A stretch of 49,426 nt of DNA, taken from positions 1-49,426 of the IMG/VR virus record IMGVR_UViG_3300031251_000031, one strand, 5' to 3'. The stretch is from a virus. The position numbers and the translations under genes were made by a program. The notes beneath the pieces are model-generated. The model was not told the DNA's origin and did not search any database. It saw nothing but the letters and a program-made list of their open reading frames with translations. Below, piece after piece: positions 41,419 to 47,953 of the stretch. Numbering within the stretch: position 1 is the stretch's first letter; each line of letters begins with the position of its first letter.

Positions 41419-41625
41419 TATTTGGGAACACCTCAGCGGTCGGGGGCGGACACCCCCGGCCGCGGCTTGCATGCAAGTTCTGGGCAGTTCTGGGCAGTTT
41501 GGGATGGGCACCGCGATGCGGCGCCCCCGCGTAGCGTCTTGATTCGTGGGCAATCCCGGGTGTGCGATTGCCCGCCGCAGGATTCGATCCTGCACCCATT
41601 CAGGGCGGTGACGGGCTCAGTGTGC
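41419..41625. other. Structured intergenic region before the propeller gene
   Basis: About 200 bp without a gene. It holds hairpin CGGGGG-CGGACA-CCCCCG (41441-41458), the perfect 12-bp palindrome CTTGCATGCAAG (41466-41477), two tandem AGTTCTGGGC repeats (41476-41495), an 8-bp stem GGGCAATC/GATTGCCC (41548-41573) and the tRNA-like element 41569-41616. It is much denser in symmetry than its neighbours, which suggests a control region. Confidence 0.65.
41569..41616 (-). other. Mini-tRNA-like element
   Basis: On the minus strand GCCCGTC pairs with GGCGGGC over 7 bp (one G-T) and encloses 16 bases plus a T arm GCAGG-ATCGAAT-CCTGC, ending in A. This is an acceptor stem and a T arm with no room for D and anticodon arms. 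It follows the Ku-like stop by 9 bases. A decayed tRNA or a tRNA-mimicking RNA element are both possible. Confidence 0.4.
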
Positions 41626-42459
41626 CTACGCGGCTGCGGTTGCCCGCTCGCTCGCTTTGGCGTCGATGGACGCTTGAAGCGCGGCCATCAGATCGGCGGG
41701 GTCGGCACGCTTGACCCCGGGGTAGTCGTGAGGCTGCGCCGGAGTACCGGCTGCTGCCAGGTCGATGGCCTCCTGCAAGGCCGTGGCGTAGGTGTCGGTC
41801 ACCGCTGCCAGGTCGAACTCTCCCGGCAGGCTGTCGAACAGGTGGGTCACCATGTCCAGCATGGCGGGCTCCGGGGCGTCGATGCGCTCCAGCCCTTCGC
41901 GGATGGTCTCGACGTTGCTCCAGCGCACCCGCTCGTGATAGACCACCGTGCTCGCCACGATGCACTCGAACAGGTCGCTCCAGCGCAGGGCCATCACCTT
42001 GGTGGTGCCGCGGTCGATGTACTCCCCCACCAACGTGCGGCCGGTGGACTTCAGCCACGCGGCGAGCAGAACGTAGGCGGGATCGTCGGCCGTGGTGCTC
42101 GGCCAGGTCAGGGTGCTCCCCGCAAGTAGCTCCGCGGGGATAGCGTCCGGCGTTGCCACCAGCCGCACGTCGCCCTCGGAATCCTTCGCGGGTTTCTGGC
42201 TGTCGGTCAGGGCTACCGTGGTGCCATCGCTGGCGGTGTACGCGGTGACAGGCTTGACCACCTTGCCATCGCCGGTAACGTACTGCTGCTGCACCGGCTC
42301 CAGGGTGTCCGGGGCACGGTAGCTACCCTGCACCCGGGCGGTCGTGTCGGCCACCGGCGAGGTGCCAATGGTCACGGCCACCATGCCGAACCGCAGGGTG
42401 CGGGTGCCGGACGTTGCCCGGAGTCCCACCGTGCGCTTGATGTCTCGCTTATTCGCCAT
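41626..42459 (-). CDS. Ku-like DNA end-binding protein
   Basis: 277 residues, ATG with GGAGGG upstream. The layout resembles bacterial and phage Ku: an early FGMVAVTI strand, a D-G-K-x-V then a middle with VALTDSQ, an acid/hydrophobic set, and the conserved late section AYVLLAAWLKSTGRTLVGEYIDRG..MALRW. The C-terminal 90 residues are acidic helix. Ku binds double-strand ends and brings in ligase D for non-homologous joining. Mycobacteriophages Omega and Corndog carry such a gene. No ligase D is seen here, so the host would supply it. Confidence 0.65.
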   Translation of the reverse strand: MANKRDIKRTVGLRATSGTRTLRFGMVAVTIGTSPVADTTARVQGSYRAPDTLEPVQQQYVTGDGKVVKPVTAYTASDGTTVALTDSQKPAKDSEGDVRLVATPDAIPAELLAGSTLTWPSTTADDPAYVLLAAWLKSTGRTLVGEYIDRGTTKVMALRWSDLFECIVASTVVYHERVRWSNVETIREGLERIDAPEPAMLDMVTHLFDSLPGEFDLAAVTDTYATALQEAIDLAAAGTPAQPHDYPGVKRADPADLMAALQASIDAKASERATAAA

Positions 42460-42462
42460 TTG

Positions 42463-42864
42463 TCATCCCTCCGGTGGGTTGTAGTCGGGGCAGTCCACGG
42501 TGCGCTCAAGCTCGCAAATGTCGCCCTCCAGGTCGATGGAGTACACGAACGTCGCCAGCGGCTCCCCGCGGTTTTCGGTCACTGTCACGATCTCGATGGG
42601 CAGGCCGTCGGTTTCGTAGCCCCAGAGAATCGACATGCTGCCGATCTCCGCTTGGTCATTGGGCTCCGGGGGGTCATAGAGGCTCCCGCCGATGGTGTAG
42701 AACAGTCCCTGCTCGCTGCCGATCATGTCGGCGGTCTCCAGGGCCAGCACGTGCAGTCGCTCGACAAGCTCCGCATTGAGGCACACCCCCGGTGCGGCGG
42801 TGTAGACCGGGTGGGCGTAGTGCCCTCCGGTGCTAACCTCGGACTTTGCGCAGGTGCCAATCAT
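42463..42864 (-). CDS. Hypothetical protein
   Basis: 133 residues, ATG overlapping the upstream stop. It has a helical part (AELVERLHVLALETADMIG), a beta end with TVTENRGEPLATFVY and five Cys spread along the chain. No family is recognised. It lies just before the Ku-like gene, 3 bases from its start. Confidence 0.68.
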   Translation of the reverse strand: MIGTCAKSEVSTGGHYAHPVYTAAPGVCLNAELVERLHVLALETADMIGSEQGLFYTIGGSLYDPPEPNDQAEIGSMSILWGYETDGLPIEIVTVTENRGEPLATFVYSIDLEGDICELERTVDCPDYNPPEG

Positions 42865-43073
42865 GCGACCACCACCACCACTCCGTCGCGGCCGAAGGGC
42901 ATATCGCCCTCGTCGCCGATGCGGTTAGGGCCTTCGACAATCCGGCACCAAAGGCGCATCAGATCGTGGCCGAACCTATCTGGCATGTTTGTGCCCAGCC
43001 CGACCACCTCCACGGTGTGTTCGCCGTGCCGAAAACGGTCGCCAGGCTTCAGCGTGTCAGCGCGGACGATCAT
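42861..43073 (-). CDS. Small beta protein
   Basis: 70 residues, ATG overlapping the neighbour by 4 bases at each end. It begins VRADTLKPGDRFRHGEHTVEVVG, a pattern seen in small beta-barrel phage proteins, and ends in a Val run. Function unknown. Confidence 0.7.
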   Translation of the reverse strand: MIVRADTLKPGDRFRHGEHTVEVVGLGTNMPDRFGHDLMRLWCRIVEGPNRIGDEGDMPFGRDGVVVVVA

Positions 43074-43348
43074 GCGACCACCTCCAGCTGCTCCGCCAGG
43101 GCATACTCCGTGCTGCTCAGCGGGCGGCCGATGCCCCGGGCGTCCTCAGTCAGGCCGGGATAGTCCAGCCAATCGGTGCGGCTGAAGGGATGCATGTAGC
43201 ACCGTGCGGCGTCGGCCCGGTCGTGCAAGGTCACGCACGCGGTGCCGCGGTCGTTGACGGCCTCGACCACGTAGGTCTCGCCGTGCTGATACAGGGTGAC
43301 GGTGGTGCCGGTGCCGTCGTTGACGACACGGGTGTCAATGGTGGTCAC
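43070..43348 (-). CDS. Small hypothetical protein
   Basis: 92 residues, ATG with AAAAGGAG upstream after a motif copy. It has a beta start (VNDGTGTTVTLYQHGETYVVEAV) and a helical end. No family is recognised. Confidence 0.7.
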   Translation of the reverse strand: MTTIDTRVVNDGTGTTVTLYQHGETYVVEAVNDRGTACVTLHDRADAARCYMHPFSRTDWLDYPGLTEDARGIGRPLSSTEYALAEQLEVVA

Positions 43349-43361
43349 GTGATTCTCCTTT

Positions 43362-43374
43362 TACTGGCTCAGGT
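43362..43374 (-). repeat. Dispersed motif copy
   Basis: A perfect copy running into AAAAGGAG of the 43348 gene. A hairpin CCGCG-CGGACA-CGCGG (43380-43395) sits just 5' on the minus strand. Confidence 0.93.
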
Positions 43375-43379
43375 TTTTC

Positions 43380-43395
43380 CCGCGCGGACACGCGG
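43380..43395. other. Hairpin with CGGACA loop beside the motif
   Basis: CCGCG and CGCGG pair perfectly around CGGACA. The same 6-base loop occurs in the hairpin at 41441-41458, also next to a motif copy, though the stems differ in sequence. A loop kept while stems change suggests a functional RNA element. Confidence 0.5.
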
Positions 43396-43400
43396 GTTGA

Positions 43401-43673
43401 CTACTCGGTTGCCCTGCCCTCCAGGGTAGTGCTATCGTGCAGGCGGCCAAGCTTCAGGCCGTCGAACATGCCGCGGACGTAGGTGTGCAGGTCTTCCCAC
43501 CGGGTGAACGCCGGTGAGACTTCCAGCACGTAGGACTCGCCCTCTGGCTGAAACGTCAGCCGCTTTGTGTGTCCGTCTAGGGACGTTACGATGAGCTTGC
43601 CAGGCAGGGAGTGCGCGGCGGAGACCTTATCGGCCTCCGCTTGCGCCTCCCCCCGCCAGTCTGTACGGGACAT
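43401..43673 (-). CDS. Small hypothetical protein
   Basis: 90 residues, ATG start. It has beta segments (KLIVTSLDGHTKRLTFQPEGESYVL is broken by charged residues) and ends in a charged helix. No family is recognised. It is separated by about 50 bases from its upstream neighbour. Confidence 0.65.
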   Translation of the reverse strand: MSRTDWRGEAQAEADKVSAAHSLPGKLIVTSLDGHTKRLTFQPEGESYVLEVSPAFTRWEDLHTYVRGMFDGLKLGRLHDSTTLEGRATE

Positions 43674-43721
43674 GGTGAACCTCTTTCGGTCGCGGGGTTG
43701 CGCAGACCATAGCGCAAGGGG

Positions 43722-43940
43722 TCAGACAGCCTCCAGCGGGTCAGAGATACCACCGGGCAGGTCTCCGTCGTAGGATGCCTCCAGCGCGGGCAGGATCGCC
43801 TGCTGGATCGACTCCGGCAGTCCCTCCAGGTCGCGGACGGCGGCCCGGAGGGTAACAATCAGGTCGAACGTGCAGTCCCGCGACATCGTAACCGCGACGT
43901 GTCGGGGCACCGGCTGTGCGTTGAAAGTCATATCGCTCAT
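43722..43940 (-). CDS. Small acidic helical protein
   Basis: 72 residues, ATG overlapping the previous stop. Helical and acidic (AAVRDLEGLPESIQQAILPAL). No family is recognised. Confidence 0.65.
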   Translation of the reverse strand: MSDMTFNAQPVPRHVAVTMSRDCTFDLIVTLRAAVRDLEGLPESIQQAILPALEASYDGDLPGGISDPLEAV

Positions 43941-44083
43941 GCGGGCACCTTTTCGGGGGTCGGGGTGGGCGTCGGGGCAGGGATGCGCTCAGGCACCTTT
44001 TCCGGCACCCGCTCAGGGATGGGGACTTCAATCGGCTGATCGTCGTCAGTCTCGCCGATGTTGATATTGGTCGGGGTCAGCAT
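43937..44083 (-). CDS. Proline-rich small protein
   Basis: ATG at 44083 has TAGGAGG upstream. The 48 residues are Pro/Glu-rich with repeats of the type P-E-R/K-V-P (EVPIPERVPEKVPERIP) and P-T-P-T-P. It is likely disordered, and its stop overlaps the next ATG. Confidence 0.6.
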   Translation of the reverse strand: MLTPTNINIGETDDDQPIEVPIPERVPEKVPERIPAPTPTPTPEKVPA

Positions 44084-44092
44084 GATTGCCTC

Positions 44093-44788
44093 CTAGGTGT
44101 GAATGTGCCCACAGGTGGGGCACTCTGTCGATGTGCGTTGCATTCGCGCTCCGCACTTCTGGCACCATTCGATGATGCCTCCGTCAACGTCCGGGCTCAG
44201 GATTTGAGTTGTCGCAAGCTCGACCGTGACTCCGTGCGGCCCGTAGGTGTCGCGCAGGGGGTTGACGAGTTTCCACGATTCATACGGGACATAGATCGCC
44301 CGCACCTGTGCTCGCTCCGCCCTCCAGCCATTCACCGCGGGGATGACCTTGCCCGCCAGCTGCACCTGCCCGATGACACCGAACCGGCTGTAACCGATCC
44401 CGATTAGGTGGGCGTGCGTGCGGCCAGCGTAGAACCCGCAACCATGGTGCGGATGCCCGCACCCTTTGACCGGCGGATGGTACCGGCGGTCAGGGTTGTC
44501 GGCGTGGTGCCGTCCGGGGCTACCGGCCTCCAGCTGTCCCGGGCCTTGTTGGCACTCCGCCCGTTCCCATAGCCCGGGAGTCCAGGTGTGCGTAAACGTC
44601 GGCGAGCGAAGTAGGCCGTCAGATCCGACAACCCATCCCCTCCAGCCGATGATTTCATCGACCGCCAGGGTGCCGTCAGCGTCAACCGCATCGGCAGGTA
44701 CGGGAACCGTGCTCCCGCAGAACCCGCACAGGGCGCCGATGTGTTGGTCGGGGCACCCGCACGCGGGGCAGTCGATTCGGTGGTTCAC
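44093..44788 (-). CDS. Zinc-ribbon protein with GWRGW and C-terminal CxxC pairs
   Basis: 231 residues, GTG or ATG start with GGAGGGAC upstream. It begins with CPACGCPDQHIGALCGFCG, a zinc ribbon, and ends with CQKCGARMQRTSTECPTCGH, a second one. The middle has GWRGWVV, CGHPHHGCGFYAG and GQVQLAGKVI, a pattern seen in an uncharacterised family widespread in actinobacteria and their phages. Function is unknown. Confidence 0.72.
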   Translation of the reverse strand: MNHRIDCPACGCPDQHIGALCGFCGSTVPVPADAVDADGTLAVDEIIGWRGWVVGSDGLLRSPTFTHTWTPGLWERAECQQGPGQLEAGSPGRHHADNPDRRYHPPVKGCGHPHHGCGFYAGRTHAHLIGIGYSRFGVIGQVQLAGKVIPAVNGWRAERAQVRAIYVPYESWKLVNPLRDTYGPHGVTVELATTQILSPDVDGGIIEWCQKCGARMQRTSTECPTCGHIHT

Positions 44789-44798
44789 AGTCCCTCCC

Positions 44799-46010
44799 TC
44801 AGATGGTGGTTTGGATCGTCGGCCGAAACTCTCCGGCCGTTGCGTTCGGATGCATGGTCACGTTGGCCAGTTCCTGCGCGTTCCATGCAGGGTGCGTTTC
44901 AGCGAGGAACCGATAGACCATGGAGGTTTCCTTCACTCCGCGGCGGTCGCTCCCGCACTCCAGGTTCAGGTATGCCCGCTTGAGCGAAGCGTTCGACACG
45001 CCAGCCATTTGGGCGAGCGTTGAGATGCCCGCCTGATCGGTGGCACTCCCGTCGCAACAGGGGCACATGCCCGCGCTGCCGTCAGCCTTAGAGTGCATCC
45101 GCACGTGGCCAACGGAGAACAGGTTGCCGGTGCTGTCGCACCGATAGTGGTCAGCCACCGGCACCGGGCCGTTGGCCAGGGCCTTAGTCAGGAACTCCTG
45201 CGCCTCCATGACCTTTTCGTTGGTAGGGCCACGCTGGGATGCCTCACCGCGAACGTTGACGACATCGGCGAGGTTTGTGACCTTGATCCCCTTCTCGGCG
45301 ATGCTCAGCCGTGGGATCTCAGCCATGCGGCCGTCCGACATGGTGAAATCCACCGTGTCGAAGTCGAACGCGATAGCGTCGCCCGGAGGGGCGTTGGAAT
45401 CCTTCGCCGGTACGAGCAGAAGCTGATCCGCCATGCCCGGTCGTTTGCCGACGAGATGCACCGTGCGTGCGCTCCCGCCCAGACCGGAGGTGTAACCGCC
45501 CAGTAGTGCCTGCCAGTCCGCATTCTTCGGGACTGACTTCAGGGTGTGGTGCACGAACAGCGCCATGCAGTCAGTGTTCTCAAGCACCGTGCGGAGGTCG
45601 GCCAGATAGGCTCCCCATTTGCTCCCGGTCGGGCCTAGGGTTTTCTCCGTGGTATCGAAGATGCACACCTTTGCGCCCAGGTAGGCAATGTGTGACTCCA
45701 GATCGCGCAAGTCCCGCGGAAGCTTGAACGTCGCCAGGAGAACCTTTGCCATGTCGGCGCCGTTCGCCTCCAGCCGGTACTTCTGCACGGCAGGATCGTC
45801 TTCAAGGTTACTGAAGATAACCGGGCCGTAGGTGCGGCTGAAGTCGGCCGCAAGCTTGAACGTGATATTCGACTTGCCTACGCCGGACGGCCCGGCGATG
45901 GCACCGATGCTCCGCTCGTAGAACATCGATTCCGGGGTGTCTGTCACCGGCCACACTTTGACCGGCACGTCACCGGACACGTCGGCCGCGAATGCTCCGC
46001 GAAGCTGCAC
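44799..46010 (-). CDS. RecA-like ATPase (RepA/AAA_25 type) with C-terminal wing
   Basis: 403 residues from GTG at 46010, with GGAGG upstream after a motif copy. The ATPase core is visible: Walker A GPSGVGKSN (near residue 42), IFSNLEDDP, Walker B-type VCIFDTTEKTLG, and ALFVHHTLK. This is the RepA-like hexameric helicase family. The C-terminal 130 residues include CPCCDG and a helix-rich end. It is a second ATPase beside the primase-helicase at 27724, perhaps a loader or separate helicase. Confidence 0.8.
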   Translation of the reverse strand: MQLRGAFAADVSGDVPVKVWPVTDTPESMFYERSIGAIAGPSGVGKSNITFKLAADFSRTYGPVIFSNLEDDPAVQKYRLEANGADMAKVLLATFKLPRDLRDLESHIAYLGAKVCIFDTTEKTLGPTGSKWGAYLADLRTVLENTDCMALFVHHTLKSVPKNADWQALLGGYTSGLGGSARTVHLVGKRPGMADQLLLVPAKDSNAPPGDAIAFDFDTVDFTMSDGRMAEIPRLSIAEKGIKVTNLADVVNVRGEASQRGPTNEKVMEAQEFLTKALANGPVPVADHYRCDSTGNLFSVGHVRMHSKADGSAGMCPCCDGSATDQAGISTLAQMAGVSNASLKRAYLNLECGSDRRGVKETSMVYRFLAETHPAWNAQELANVTMHPNATAGEFRPTIQTTI

Positions 46011-46020
46011 AATGCCTCCT

Positions 46021-46033
46021 TTACTGGCTCAGG
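46021..46033 (-). repeat. Dispersed motif copy before the RepA-like gene
   Basis: A perfect copy running into AAAGGAGG of the 46010 gene. Between it and the upstream gene lie tandem 16-bp repeats and a mini-tRNA-like element. Confidence 0.93.
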
Positions 46034-46056
46034 TATTTGGGGTGTGTCGCGCACGT

Positions 46057-46088
46057 CCGCGGTATCTCAGTGCCGCGGTTTCTCAGTG
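46057..46088. repeat. Tandem 16-bp repeat
   Basis: CCGCGGTATCTCAGTG (46057-46072) is directly followed by CCGCGGTTTCTCAGTG (46073-46088), differing by one base. Each begins with the palindrome CCGCGG. It sits in the leader of the RepA-like gene and may be a protein-binding array. Confidence 0.75.
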
Positions 46089-46092
46089 CGAA

Positions 46093-46134
46093 TGCCTAGC
46101 CCGGGAGTTGAACCCGGGCGGTACCGATCTAGGC
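46093..46134 (-). other. Mini-tRNA-like element (acceptor plus T arm)
   Basis: On the minus strand GCCTAG pairs with CTAGGC and encloses a 10-base stretch (TCGGTACCGC, itself partly palindromic) and a perfect T arm CCGGG-TTCAACT-CCCGG, followed by A. D and anticodon arms are absent. The stop TAG of the 46129 gene lies in the acceptor. A canonical T-loop in such a short element is unlikely by chance. Confidence 0.45.
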
Positions 46135-46377
46135 GGTTAGTGCAGGGGTGTGCGCGGCCTCAGTCCGTCCGGCCGCGAATGCGTCAACCCACGTCCGGTC
46201 AAATCGCTCGCCGAACCGGCCGGGATCATCGACGCGGATAGCGGCTCCCCACCCGGGCAGGGTGAGATAGACCGGGCCTAGGCCGAACGTCGGCCCGTTG
46301 AGCGAGTAGGTGCCGAACGTGTCGGTCACCCGGAACTCTTTGCGGCTCCCGCTTGCGCCGATGTAGGTCACACTCAT
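46129..46377 (-). CDS. Small hypothetical protein
   Basis: ATG at 46377 overlaps the upstream stop. The 82 residues start with a beta segment (VTYIGASGSRKEFRV) and end in helix. No family is recognised. The stop TAG is inside the mini-tRNA-like element. Confidence 0.7.
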   Translation of the reverse strand: MSVTYIGASGSRKEFRVTDTFGTYSLNGPTFGLGPVYLTLPGWGAAIRVDDPGRFGERFDRTWVDAFAAGRTEAAHTPALTA

Positions 46378-46610
46378 GATTCCCTCCCGTCGATGGTCAC
46401 GGACTCCCTCAGTCCGTACATGATTTGCGGCTGGATGGCCGCGGGCACGTGGTCGGCCGCCAGCCGGATACGAACGCACTTGAAGCCGAACTCCCGGACT
46501 AGCCAGTAGCCGATAGGCGCCGCCTGATCCCGTTCGATGTGGCGCACGGCCGCGGTCACGGAGATGTGGCCGCTCAGGTCGTGCACGGCCGCTGTCGGGG
46601 CACAAATCAT
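46374..46610 (-). CDS. Small hypothetical protein
   Basis: 78 residues, ATG overlapping the previous gene by 4 bases. It has a helical start with HIERDQ and a beta end. Function unknown. Confidence 0.66.
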   Translation of the reverse strand: MICAPTAAVHDLSGHISVTAAVRHIERDQAAPIGYWLVREFGFKCVRIRLAADHVPAAIQPQIMYGLRESVTIDGRES

Positions 46611-46867
46611 GCGGCCAGCGTTCGGGTCTCAGGGGTGAACACCGGCTGGCCGTCAACCACCCGCACGGTGCCAATCAACGTGCTGTGATAGGCCGCGCTG
46701 CTCCCGCCGGTGGCGTACACGTAGAACATGTCCTCGCCGTTATTGTCGGCGTGGCCATCGACACGGACGCCGGACTGCCATCCCCGGACGTGTCCGGTTA
46801 TCATGGAATGTCCGCAGCGGGTTGCCTCCCCGCGATTGCCATTGATCGATGCGTAGAACCGTGACAT
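46607..46867 (-). CDS. Small beta-rich hypothetical protein
   Basis: 86 residues, ATG with TAGGAGG upstream. Sequence is Gly/Thr-rich and beta (GWQSGVRVDGHADNNG, then FYVYATGG). It resembles short actinophage proteins of unknown role. Confidence 0.7.
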   Translation of the reverse strand: MSRFYASINGNRGEATRCGHSMITGHVRGWQSGVRVDGHADNNGEDMFYVYATGGSSAAYHSTLIGTVRVVDGQPVFTPETRTLAA

Positions 46868-46876
46868 TGTTGCCTC

Positions 46877-46945
46877 CTAGGGGCGAAGGGTGAGATAGGT
46901 CAGCGCGGCGGACGCCGCGGGCAGGATGAGAAGGGCGAGGATCAC
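46877..46945 (-). CDS. 22-residue hydrophobic peptide
   Basis: GTG at 46945 overlaps the previous stop (GTGA). It is almost all hydrophobic (ILALLILPAASAALTYL) and its stop TAG overlaps the next gene's ribosome site TAGGAGG. It may be a small membrane peptide or only a coupling leader. Confidence 0.45.
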   Translation of the reverse strand: MILALLILPAASAALTYLTLRP

Positions 46946-47103
46946 CGGCATTCCCACCCGTAGTCGGGATCAAAGGACTCCGCCCAGACCGGGCAGTCCG
47001 CGGGGAATCGGTCGCATTCGGCCTCAGCCTGCACGTCAGATCGGAAGTAGCCCAGGACTGCCGGGCGTCCGTCCATATCGATGGTGCATACGCGGTGATT
47101 CAT
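46942..47103 (-). CDS. Small Cys-containing protein, first gene of the leftward arm
   Basis: ATG at 47103 has AAGGGAG upstream after a motif copy. The 53 residues contain four Cys spread through the chain and an acidic aromatic end (WAESFDPDYGWECR). No family is recognised. Confidence 0.7.
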   Translation of the reverse strand: MNHRVCTIDMDGRPAVLGYFRSDVQAEAECDRFPADCPVWAESFDPDYGWECR

Positions 47104-47113
47104 GGTTGCTCCC

Positions 47114-47126
47114 TTACTGGCTCAGG
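47114..47126 (-). repeat. Dispersed motif copy at the head of the leftward arm
   Basis: A perfect copy running into GGGAG of the 47103 gene. Confidence 0.93.
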
Positions 47127-47160
47127 TTGTCGGTACTGATGTGCTGATGTCTCCCGGCTC

Positions 47161-47204
47161 ACCCGGGCAGGCGGCAGGTTGCACCCTGCGCCACAGTCCC
47201 GGGT
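47161..47204 (-). other. Nested stem-loop
   Basis: ACCCGGG and CCCGGGT (7 bp outer stem) enclose GGCGCAGG-GTGCAA-CCTGC(C)GCC, an inner arm. The plan (outer stem, short unpaired part, inner arm) is like the mini-tRNA-like elements elsewhere, though the loop is not a T loop. Confidence 0.4.
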
Positions 47205-47247
47205 AAGCACGATTTCGGCGGGGGGCATTGCCCGCTCCCGCCGCTGG

Positions 47248-47292
47248 GATGCCCGGGGACGCGGTATGGGGCGTCCGGCTCAGTCGGGCATC
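47248..47292. other. Nested stem-loop with 8-bp outer stem
   Basis: GATGCCCG (47248-47255) pairs with CGGGCATC (47285-47292); inside, GGACGC (47257-47262) pairs with GCGTCC (47271-47276). The unpaired ACTGAGCC on the minus strand repeats part of the dispersed motif. Confidence 0.45.
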
Positions 47293-47572
47293 GATCAAGT
47301 CTTAGCTGCGGGATATGTGCTCATGTCCCGCGGCATGTGGTCGGGGGCTGTACCGACTTGCGATCCGCTCCCTGTTGCCAGGGGCGAGGTCGGACGGTGC
47401 TACTGGGCGCATCAACCGCCGCTAGGGCGATCTCATGGGCCGGTCTACTGCCGTCCGCCGCGACACTAGGGTCTCTCTCCCTCCCCCGCCGGGGAATCCG
47501 GGGATCTCATCTCGCCGGATCTTGCTTGCTCATTCCGTGGTGCAATCTCTTTATCGCTCCGTTGCGCAACGA

Positions 47573-47601
47573 ATCATATCACCCATTAGGGTGAATCTCA
47601 A
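47573..47601 (-). promoter_or_regulatory. Strong leftward promoter with operator-like repeat
   Basis: On the minus strand TTGAGA (47596-47601) and TATGAT (47573-47578) are 17 bases apart, each one base from consensus. The spacer holds TCACCC-TAAT-GGGTGA, a perfect inverted repeat of 6-bp arms, placed as a repressor site would be. Transcription would start near 47566 and feed the leftward arm. Confidence 0.75.
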
Positions 47602-47638
47602 GCAATCGGTCATATCCCCTGCCGTATGATCCCCTGCT

Positions 47639-47694
47639 CTAGTCCATGCGCACGCGAATGCACAGGCTAGTGCACACTGTCTAGTGCATCATGT
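47639..47694. repeat. Iteron-like CTAGTSCA repeats on a 14-bp period
   Basis: CTAGTCCA at 47639, CTAGTGCA at 47667 and CTAGTGCA at 47681 are spaced 28 and 14 bases apart. The unit between (47653) is a degenerate copy with AATGCACA. TTGCGCA lies close by. Repeats at fixed spacing beside a promoter and an A+T-richer stretch are typical of a replication origin or a regulator array. Confidence 0.5.
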
Positions 47695-47785
47695 TGCGCA
47701 CATGGATGGGCTACCCCTCACTCATGTACTTACTTGCATGGTCAACCATCGGGTGATGTGCGGACGGTCGGCTACACCACCGGGG

Positions 47786-47953
47786 TCATGCCGTCAAGAG
47801 AAGTCTTTTGCGCATGTCCCCATGGTCGGTCGGCCCCGGGCGTGATGGGCTCGGCCCCCTTGCGTGCGCGTAGGAGAGAGTAAGGCACTTCCCCATTGCC
47901 ATTCCCCCAAAAGAAATGGCCCCCAGCGCCCCCGTGAGGGTGCTGAGAGCCAT
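47786..47953 (-). CDS. Possible small membrane-like protein
   Basis: ATG at 47953 has GGAGG 8 bases upstream. The 55-residue product starts hydrophobic (ALSTLTGALGAISFGGMAMG) and ends basic. It stands alone in the control region and has a G-rich, repeat-prone sequence, so it may be chance. The good ribosome site is the main support. Confidence 0.4.
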   Translation of the reverse strand: MALSTLTGALGAISFGGMAMGKCLTLSYAHARGPSPSRPGPTDHGDMRKRLLLTA

